Source: Daphnia carinata (lineage: Eukaryota; Arthropoda; Branchiopoda; Diplostraca; Daphniidae). From it: DNA of 64,000 nucleotides. The DNA lies in assembly GCF_022539665.2 (NCBI RefSeq), contig NC_081332.1, positions 951,773 to 1,015,772 of the forward strand, written 5' to 3'. Below are positions 54,943 through 64,000 of this stretch, one piece after another. The stretch's first letter is position 1; each line of letters opens with the position of its first letter. The translations under genes and the position numbers were made by a program. A model generated the notes under the pieces. It saw nothing but the letters and a program-made list of their open reading frames with translations, did no database searches and was not told where the DNA came from.

Positions 54943-57900
54943 ATGTCGAATGGTTTAAATGGACACATTTTGAAGATCCCTGTACTCGGACGAAAGCTAA
55001 CTTTGGGAACTCTTTACGACGATCGCAATGACATCGCTGTGCCAGGCAGTATTTATATATAATCCCGCCCCCCCCTAAAAAAATTAATGTTTCTGAATTT
55101 AATCGATTTACTTTACAGATGACACCGTGTGCAGCGAAGATATAGGAACATTTCAAACTACCTGCAACGAGGGCTTCAATTATTCCCTGATTCCCTCCGA
55201 TAAATTAAGCGAAAAATTAGACGATCTCGGCGTGAAAGGTTTGCTTCAAATCAGCATCTCGGTGGACCCCACCGAACAGCATTGGCAACATCTGAAAAAG
55301 AAAAAAAATGAATTTCACGAATCCAGCGTTCACGTCAGATGTCACTACTGCACGGCTACTCAGAAATTCACTAGCGACCAATTAAACGAGGCCAAGATAC
55401 GTTATCTCAACGTTGCACCGACAGACTCTACAGCAACGCACGTCATCACGAAAATACAGTACGGTGCCGAAGCTACTTTTACTTTGACAAAAAGACTAGA
55501 CGAAACAGAAGACGAGCACGAAGCGAATAGCCTATTAAAAGCCTGTGCCAACAACTTGATTGCAATTCTCAACGGAGATGAAGAATGTGTTAGAGACTCA
55601 ATTACATCAACTAACATACAATGTCGATTGCAAGGCGATTTCTTAATTTCGATGACATTCACCACGTACGACGAGGCCAAGCAATTCGCAAAAAATTTCA
55701 CACGTTTATTATCAAATTCAGTTGCTAAAGAGGCTCCTCTCGGTGTGCCCTGCATCGCTTGGCTCTATCCATTGGCATCGACGCACGGCGCTGAAAATGC
55801 ACTTCAGAGTGACATTCTGGAATGCGTTCAACAGATAGATAACTATGACCAAGTGCAAGCCAAACTCGATTACTTGCTCAACGACACCCTAGCGAAAAAA
55901 TTTAACCCGTTTCACGAAAAGCTACGCCATTTCCATTTACATTTCACTTCATTCCGCAACAATCATAAAACTGAATTGAAAGAAATGGTTGTAAACTTAC
56001 GTAGTGGCTTGATGCAAATCGACAATTTAAAGCAGTTGGTGCAGCGTATCAATAATGAGCAATTTCCTTTCAATCCAAAACGGCTCGAAGGTTGGCTGGA
56101 TGAAAAATTCAAAGAACTCTGTACGATGAGGAAGTATCAAGAACAGATGGCCATCACTCTTTCCCCCAACGTCTTATTTTTCCCTTCTACCGAAATATTA
56201 CAAGAGCACATGATGAAATGCAACGTTAATTTCGGCTTTGAACTTGCGTTTACTTGCCTAACGTACCCAGAACCTGTTCTCGATCTCATCGCGACGCAAA
56301 CGCTAAACACGGACGTTAACGACAGATGGCGTTGGTACGAAAACCCAGACATTGTCAAACGCATTGAAAAGGAGATAACAATTATATCTAAATTAATTCA
56401 ATCAAAACAAAATGACGATAAATTTGCCTTCGCCATCACAGCGCACGATCAGCACAACGAATCGTCCATCATCGTTCATCAACAGCAAAAAAAGAGCTAC
56501 GGATGGAACGCCATCGACATCGTATGTCAACACTACCCCAAAATCAATTTAATCGACATTGTTCGCCTGTTAACCGACGTCGATATACCCGACTATTGGA
56601 ATCACATGAATTTCCTCGCCTTGTGTCGTTTCTACGACAAAGATAATCTAATCGACTTGGTCCGACTGTTTCTCGAACGCGGAGTGGATCTCATCAATTG
56701 CAAGACGGACGACGGATGGAACGCCCTTCTGCTCGTGTGTCGCTACTACACCAAGGAGAACTTGTTGGAAATAGCCCGGCTGTTGCTCGCACGCGGAGTC
56801 GATGTCAATTGCAAGACCAACGGCGGATTAAACGCGTTGCATTTAGTGTGTCGATACGACGAGAAGGAGAACCTGTTTGACATTGTTCGATTGTTTTTCG
56901 AACGCGGAATCGACGTCAACTGTCAATTCGAGGACGGATGGAACGCTTTCCTTTTCTTTTGCCGAAATTATCAGAGGGATAATTTACTTGGCATCATTCG
57001 CTTGTTTCTGGCTCAAAAGGTGGACGTTAATTATCAGACGAAAGGCGGCAACAATGCGCTTCACTTCCTGTGTCGCTATTACGACAAGAAAAATTTAATC
57101 GAAATCATTCGATTGCTGCTGGAACGCGGCATCGACGTCAACTGTAAGAACAGCGAAGGATGGAACGCTCTCTATTTAGTGTGCAGATATTACGAAAGAG
57201 ATAATTTAATCGAAATCGTTCGATTGTTCCTCAAACGAGGGATCGACGTCAATTGCAAGAACAGCGAAGGTTGGAATTCATTGCATTTAGTGTGTCGATA
57301 TTACAAGAGGGATAATCTCATCAAAATTATTCGACTTCTTCTCGATAAAAACATTGAAATCAATTGCAAAACGAATAGCGGATGCAACGTTCTCCATAAC
57401 GTGTGTCGCTATTATTCGAACGATAATCTCATCGAAATCGTTCTATTGCTTCTCGATAGTGGCATTTTCGCAAGTTTTACAAACAACGAAGGATGGAACG
57501 CCCTCTTAAATGTGTGCCGATATTACCCCAACGACAATCTAATTGATTTAGTGCAACTCTTTCTCGAGGAAGGCATCGACGTTAATTGGGCCAACAATGA
57601 AGGATGGAACGCTCTCCATTTAATCTGTCGATATTATAAGCAAGACAACGTCATAGACATCGTTCAACTCTTGTTAGATTATAATATCGATATCAATAGC
57701 AGGACGAACAACGGATGCAACGCCCTCCATTTCGCGTGCGGCCGATATTATCAGAACGATAATTTAATTGAAACTGTTCAACTGCTACTCGATAGCGGAA
57801 TCTCAGTTAATTGCAAAAACAACGACGGATGGAACGCCCTGCACAACGTGTGCCGATATCAACGCAAAAAGAACATGCTAGAACTCATTCCGCTTTTAAT

Positions 57901-58030
57901 TCAGCACAAAATCAACACGAACGCAGTGACGACTGGAGGTAAAATCGGTACTGCCCGATCTATCCTCTTAGGTCGTTACAAAGAAGAAAGTATTAAAGAA
58001 ATTTTGAATATTTTAGATTCGAACGTATAG
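54943..58030 (+). CDS. Stonustoxin-like N-terminus fused to 13 ankyrin repeats, gene 1
   Basis: Exons 54943-55048 and 55119-58030 (70-bp intron) give 1,005 residues without a signal peptide. The start (LGRKLTLGTLYDDR) and the region VPCIAWLYP with the helical part around PFHEKL (about residues 240-390) resemble the N-terminal and central regions of the stonustoxin-like (SNTX) family. In fish venoms that family contains a MACPF-type pore fold; most animal members are not venom components. From about residue 495, 13 tandem ankyrin-type units follow, 37 residues long instead of 33 (pattern GWNALxxVCRYYxxDN, then LIEIVRLLL and GIDVN). Such repeats bind proteins. Location is probably cytosolic. 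The pairing of these two modules is the unusual point. Function unknown. Confidence 0.82.
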
Positions 58031-58867
58031 CATTTACCCTATTTGAAATACACGATTTACATACAGGGTAAATGATCAAAACATTGTTTTCAGCTATTAA
58101 ACGCGTTGATTTTAATTCTGTAACAATGTTCGCATGCCCTTATCGAAAGTCGCCACTGGTTTTGGACGACGGCCAACACCCTTGGCATTCTGCAAGTGAT
58201 AAGTGGAAAGAGATGACGGTTGAGCTAGAATTTGAAAAGAAAGAAATCGCTGCGTTCGAGGTCGTTAACGTTAAAGGCATTTCAAGAGCTTTGACGTGAT
58301 CTTGTAGCGTCCGCATTCTTTCAAACTGGCAACGACGTCCCTTTCAATTGTTCTCAATAATTCAACAATTACGCATCTCTACATTTAATTAGAAGAATAA
58401 AATTGCTAGTTATATTCGAACGATTGCGTAGCTCATTTGTTCCGACAAATGAAAAAAAAACAAGAAAGCCGAAACAAATGACACGCGACCCGCCCCTAGC
58501 GCCGGACCGTAGAAAAATCGAGTCTGATTACCTCCCCAAGCGAGACGAGGTTGTTTTAGGCTCAAGTATAACGACCCTTGTTTTCTTTTCCTGACTAGCA
58601 ATCAGGGTGTGGGGGGCTTGTCTAAAAATAACAAAAAAAGAAAATAAGGAAACCTTGAAAAGTTCCGTGACTGAGCCAATGAAAGTTACAGGTTCTCGCA
58701 TCACGTGACCCCGTGATTTATTAATAAAAAAGAGCCAAGCTTTTCTCTCCTATTTTCCCTTTTATCGACAAGCCTCTCTGGCAACTGCACTTCATTGGGT
58801 CAGGCAGCATTGTCGGCCGTGTCACGCTCTTGCTTCGCTGCTCGCGTGCAGCGCTCTCTATTCGGCC
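58031..58867. other. Spacer between the two SNTX-ankyrin genes
   Basis: A 75-residue frame at 58072-58299 has no recognisable domain, and I do not call it a gene. The right part leads into a TATA promoter. Confidence 0.4.
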
Positions 58868-58910
58868 GGTATAAATAAAGTGACAGCTAGTTGACACAAA
58901 GCAATCGTGA
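58868..58910 (+). promoter_or_regulatory. TATA-box promoter of SNTX-ankyrin gene 2
   Basis: TATAAATA at 58870-58877 in a GC-rich setting (CGGCCGG just before). Transcription would start near 58900, about 160 bp before the start codon at 59059. The position fits and no other TATA box lies close. Confidence 0.55.
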
Positions 58911-59058
58911 CCTACTTATTCAAGACATTAAGACCTCAACGACCGTAGGCCCCCATTGGATATTTTTCAAGTTGCGTGGATAACTAAGGAAAAGTAAGGC
59001 ATCCAAAATTCAAATTTTTAAATTTTAAAACAACTTTTTGAATATTTCATAGTTGATT

Positions 59059-62000
59059 ATGTCCTGTGATATCAGCACGCAAGTTTTGGAAATACCCACA
59101 TTGGGACGGCCTTTCAAATTGGGAACGCTTTACAACGCACGGACAGATGAAATTATCCCAGGTAAATCAAATCCCTAACAGAAATCAAAATGCCTAATAA
59201 TCCCCCCATTATCGACAGGCAATCCGCTTTGGTCCGATACGGAATTAAAGATTTGCAACATTACCCGCAATGAAAGCGCAATTTTTTCGTTAATCGCACC
59301 GGGTCAATTAACCGACAAATTTCACGAACTGAATGTCAACGGTTCGCTTCAAATCAATATATTAACGGGATTGGTCGTACCCAAAGGGCCGGCTGATTAT
59401 TTAACAAAAAGAAAACAAACGTTCCACGAATCAAATGTTCACGTCCGATGCTACCGCAATACCGCACTCAAAGAAGTCCCCACTCATCTCTTAGAAGATG
59501 ATCAATTTTGCTACTCGGACATAGCAAAAATAGGCAAGAATGGCACGGCCACTCACGTCGTGACTCAAATTCAATACGGATCCGAATCGACGTTCACTTT
59601 AACAAAGAAATACAAGGACGTGAAAGATGAACAGGAAGCAGCTGATCAATTATCCAACTACGGCGGTCATTTACTCGAAGTTCTTAGAGGTCAAACGATG
59701 ACAACAAACGGCAACAAATCAAATGTTGAATGTCTCTTTAAAAGCGATTTCCCACTGCCGAAAAATGTGAAATGCCCAACAACGTACGAAGAAGCCATTA
59801 AATTCGCCGGCAAGTTTACTCAAATCTCGTCTGACTCGATGGCCAAGGACGGCCCAGCTGGAAACGAGCCACTTGGCGTGCCCTGTATCGTTTGGCTCTA
59901 CCCGTTGGTACTCTTGCCAGCTTCCGACGGAGCACCGGCTCTTAAGAATGAAATTAACCGAACTCTGGCGTCAGAGTGCGTCAAACACATGCAGGGCTAC
60001 GAAGAGGTGGACACGAAACTCGATTACATGCTCAACGATCCGCTCGTGGTAAAATTAAATCCCTTTCACGAGAAATTGCAAGATTTTAGACAGCATTTCA
60101 GCTCTTTCCTATCAGAACTCAATGCGAAATTAAGAGAAATGAACTTCAACATCCGCTGTGGCTTAGACACGGTGGCATCATTTAAAAAACTGATGGGACG
60201 TATGGGCAACGAGCAATTCGCCTACAATCCAAATCGTTTGAACGTGTGGCTGGAAGACAAACACAAGGAGCTCTGCGCGATGAGGAAATTTCACGAGCAA
60301 ATAACAACCCATCAGCTGGTGTACACAGACACAGTCATGCTCTTCCCCATGGCCGACATGCTACGTAAACAAACGGCAAAGTTTACAGTACGTTTCGCTT
60401 ACCAACTCGCGTTCGCATCGCTGGCACGTCCCGAGCCTTTCCTCGATGTCGTCAAGAATCAAACGCTGCACACCGATGTCAATGAAGATCCACCTGAAAA
60501 TGAAAAATTGTGGTGTGAGATGAAAGATGTTGTCAAACGGATCGAAAAAGAGATCAACATTTTCGCGGAATTAATTCAAGAAAAAACAGATGCTAAAGGA
60601 TTCGCATTCGCCATAACCGCACCCGACACGTACATTGAACTCAGTCCATCTGAAATCGATGCAAATACAGATTTCAAAATGACAGAATTCAGGATTATAA
60701 TTACAGAAGACGATTCAGATTCCGATTCGTCTGTCGTTGTCCATCGGAAGCAGATCCATCATCATGGATGGGATGCCCTGCACATGTTATGTCGCCATTA
60801 CCCGATCGAGAAATTGATGGACATTGTTCGACTTTTAGTTGATACTGAAATTGAAAAATCATGGGACAAATGTGACCCTCTGCTCTCTCTAGTCCGTTTT
60901 TACACCAAAGATAATTTAATCGATTTCATTCGGATCTTTCTCGAACGTGGAATTGACATCAATTGCAAGGACCTCGAAGGATGGAACGCGCTCATGTCCT
61001 TATGTCAATGTTACAAACACAATTACACCTACAAGTTAATCGACATTGTTCGATTATTCCTCGAAAATGGAATCGACGTCAATTGCAAAACGAAAATTGG
61101 CAACAACGCGCTCTACTTGTTGTGTCGCAACTATCACAAAAACGATTTGCTCGACATTGTTCAATTATTTCTAGAGAGTGGCATCGATGTCAACAGTAAA
61201 AATAACGACGGCTGGAACGCCCTCCATTTCGTTATTGAATATTACCACGAAGAAGACATGATTTAATTTGTCCGCCTGTTGATTGAAAAAGGCATCGATG
61301 TCAATTGCAAAAACAACGACGGATGGAACGCATTACTTGCGTTATGTCGAAATTACGGCAAAGATAATTTCATTGACATATTAAATCTGTTGCTGGGACG
61401 CGGGATCGACATCAATTGCAAGGACAGATTCGGAGAAAACGCTCTTCATTACGTATGCACGTTTTGTTGTCAAGACTACGCGACGGAGATTATGGAACTG
61501 CTCATCGCAAGTGGAATCGACGTCAGCAGCAAAACGGAAGAAGGATGGAACGCTCTGCTCTTATTATGCCGCAATTATCAAAAGGACGATTTAATTATCG
61601 AAATTGTCGAATTATTTATCCAACTTGGAATCGACGTCAATTGCAAAACTCTCGATGGATGGAATGCCCTCGTCGTTCTCTGCCGCTATTACAAAAGAGA
61701 TAATCTAATTGGAGTTGCAAGGCTTTTAATTAAACACGGAGTGAATGTCAACTACACGACATTTGACGGTTGCAACGCTCTCCTTCACGTTTGTCGTTAT
61801 TATTTGAAAGATAATCTTTACGATATCGTTAAATTGCTATTGGAAAATGGGATCGATGTCAATTGTAAAAGCCATGCGGGATTGAACGCACTCCATTACC
61901 TCTGTCAATACGGCCCCAGGAAAAATGTGATAGAAACCATTCGATTATTAATTGAAAATGGAATTGACGTTCACTGGAAGGCCAAAGACGGTTGCAATGC

Positions 62001-62286
62001 GCTCATCGCCTTGTGTCGTGAATGCGAGAAAGAAAATTTGGCTGATATCGTTCGATTGCTATTGGAAAAAGGAATCGACGTGAATTGCAAAGATAATGAA
62101 GGATGGAATGCTTTACATTTCGTCTGCCGAAAATGTCCAAGAGAAAGTTTATACGCTGTTGTTCGATTGTTGATAATTTACAACATCGACAAGAGCGTGA
62201 TGACGATCGGATTAGCAAGTGCACGTTCCTTCCTTCTCAATCGCTACACCGAGTACGACGTTAAAGATGTTATTCAAATGCTGTAA
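59059..62286 (+). CDS. Stonustoxin-like N-terminus fused to ankyrin repeats, gene 2, with one in-frame stop
   Basis: Exons 59059-59161 and 59219 onward (57-bp intron). The N-terminus (LGRPFKLGTLYNAR, PLGVPCIVWLYP, PFHEKL) parallels gene 1, and the intron lies at the same place in the protein. Ankyrin-type 37-residue units begin at about residue 550 and again number 13. A TAA at 61264-61266, codon 717, falls inside the fifth unit. The same frame stays open on the other side up to 62286 with repeats of normal quality. The product is either a 716-residue protein with about four and a half repeats, or about 1,056 residues if the stop is read through or is absent in other alleles. I see no other lesion, so the stop is recent, allelic or an error. 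Confidence 0.78.
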
Positions 62287-64000
62287 AAACGTGAGATTTC
62301 TTGTACTATAATTTAAAGTCTGTTTGCGATATTGTTGGCTTGAACCTGCTTAATCTTTATAACTGTCATTTTTGTACTTAATACATGATTGTGTTTGGCG
62401 AGGTATACGATGGTTCCCTCCTCCCTACATTTTGGCAGACTCGAACTAACAAAGGAAATTCTAGGGGTATCATCCGACGATGAATAAAAGTAATGCATAT
62501 CTCTTAAGACAACAAATGGAAAAAGGCAAGAATAAAATTATACACTAACCTGATGAAGGAAAACTTGTGCCAAAGTTTTTGCATGATAGCTGCTAAACAC
62601 CGTAGTTCACCAGAAGATGCATCACTGTTGGGGTGGGCAGACTTGAAGTGGGTCTAATCTTCTTCTCACTTACTGGATGCTTTTCTTTGGTCTCATCAAA
62701 ACCCTCAAACACAATGAAAATGAATGTGGGGTTTTAATCATTCCACTTGATAAACGGATTCTTATGACTTACATTAATATAAAGAAACAAGTATCAGGAC
62801 AAAATACAGGTCAAATATAGGTAACTCATTATTACTACCAGATGGTAATTCATGACTCCCTATAGAACTTTTCACCTGTCTCATTATGATGCTCTAAACA
62901 AAAATGAATGAATGAGAACAATGAATCACCCACTTAAACCAAACATTACCCATAATCAATTTGTAATACTGCATTACCTACTGCTCGGTTAGAGACTAGT
63001 TCAGGGAAGTATTAGCTCACAGTCAACTTTTTCCCTGACGAAACTTTGATTCCAAATGACAAGCTAATGTGATGGTAGAACCCAAAGTGGAAAACCTTTA
63101 GCAGTTATCATACAATACAATAGCACATTTTACGGTACTTAATAAGCTTAATGATACCTCATTTTCTTCGATTTTGGACAGGAATCTTCATAATATGGCT
63201 TTGTCACTTACAACAGTTCAATTGCATTTTCTGGTAGCACCATCGTCTCTGCTTGGGCTAATCGTAATCTTGTGCTTCAATATACCAGGAATGAGGTGTG
63301 AATATACTGCAAGGTATAAAAAATGTTACCATCTTGATTAAAAAAGCAACATATGAATTTATCACCATTTCTTCGGATTATCTACCACGAAGCACATTCG
63401 TAAACCAAGTAAATGCGTCACGTGGCAGGTTACCGCAGACGAACATGAAGCACAAGAACCATCGATGATACTTTCAAAGGCAGAAATATGTTTGACTCAT
63501 GCAGCAAAAATATAAAAAATGCTAAAATGGTATTTGTTCCTTATGTACTTGCATTTCAATCGTTTCCTTTGTTCTTGCTCCATAAAGAGGACTGCTATTT
63601 CAAAAAACGCTCCATTTAATCCAGCTCAGCAAAGAATTTTTTGCAGGAACCTACTTCCATAGCGACTACAAAGCGAATGATTGAGTTAAGAAATAATAAA
63701 AGCTATTTTGTATCTACGTTGCCATCACGTTTAAAATAAACTTTCAATTTTTGATGTATTTTTTCCATAAAGTTTAGGTTTATTGCTTGTCAACGCATTT
63801 TAAATTCTTTACAAATTACATTTTCTTCGTTAACATTATTAAGTAATAAGTGACAGCGCCAAATACTTCCTGCTTTCTCTAACCGAGCAGTGGATATAAT
63901 AATGATTACAAATTATTATTTTTGGCTCTGCTTTTGGTGTCCCAAGTGTTTGATTCATCTTGTTCTTTCATTCATTCATTTTGTTTAGAGCACCGCCATA
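62287..64000. other. Right-hand intergenic region, no supported gene
   Basis: AT-rich sequence. An AATAAAA at about 62482 may serve polyadenylation of the preceding gene. A 48-residue hydrophobic frame at 63195-63341 is too weak to call. No known repeat seen. Confidence 0.45.

Noticed and set aside
63195..63341. 48-residue hydrophobic frame that could be a small membrane protein
   Set aside because: Isolated, no homologue that I recognise, and such frames are expected by chance in AT-rich DNA.
1..64000. Bacterial contig or plasmid
   Set aside because: Spliceosomal introns in many genes, metazoan families and TATA/polyadenylation signals show a eukaryotic chromosome.

Overview
This is eukaryotic nuclear DNA. 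Genes carry many short spliceosomal introns (57-110 bp) with GT..AG ends, there are AT-rich intergenic regions, and the metazoan families TULP4, C1q and a multi-exon acyl-CoA synthetase are present. The compact introns, tandem duplicated C1q-type genes and ankyrin families suggest a cladoceran crustacean (Daphnia-like). That assignment is inference, not something the sequence states. Layout from left to right: the 3' end of a TULP4-like tubby gene (1-1579); a repeat-rich gap with inverted-repeat elements (1.6-4.2 kb); a 26-bp minisatellite plus a strongly structured foldback element (4.87-5.84 kb); a quiet AT-rich gap; a segment (9.1-13.96 kb) whose parts recur at 48.2-53.7 kb, containing an unrecognised exon cluster and a membrane-anchored coiled-coil gene on the minus strand; then, divergently transcribed, a 13-kb plus-strand locus (14448-27475) encoding FG-GAP, SpvB/TcdB-like and RHS/YD-repeat protein with an intact RHS-associated core and a C-terminal extension of about 1,190 residues. 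Bacterial toxin-complex and Rhs proteins are the nearest families I know, yet this locus has introns and arthropod neighbours. Its frame is broken at two places. The right half holds two tandem secreted C1q-domain genes (32254-34029 and 37410-39183) that are nearly identical upstream and strongly different in the C1q head. Between them lies a CG-rich minisatellite region. A complete 12-exon 4CL/luciferase-type acyl-CoA synthetase follows (42323-44745). Next come a second minisatellite and foldback element, a cluster of tRNA-like sequences, a decayed copy of the coiled-coil gene, and a second copy of the 9-11 kb segment interrupted by a 421-bp hAT-like MITE. The window ends with two tandem genes (54943-58030 and 59059-62286) that join a stonustoxin-like N-terminal region to 13 unusual 37-residue ankyrin repeats. 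The second has one in-frame stop codon. Taken together, apart from the TULP4 tail and the acyl-CoA synthetase, the recognisable genes are recognition-, binding- or toxin-like families, most of them duplicated, set among young repeats. I infer an accessory region that turns over quickly, perhaps serving defence. Nothing in the sequence proves that the genes act together.
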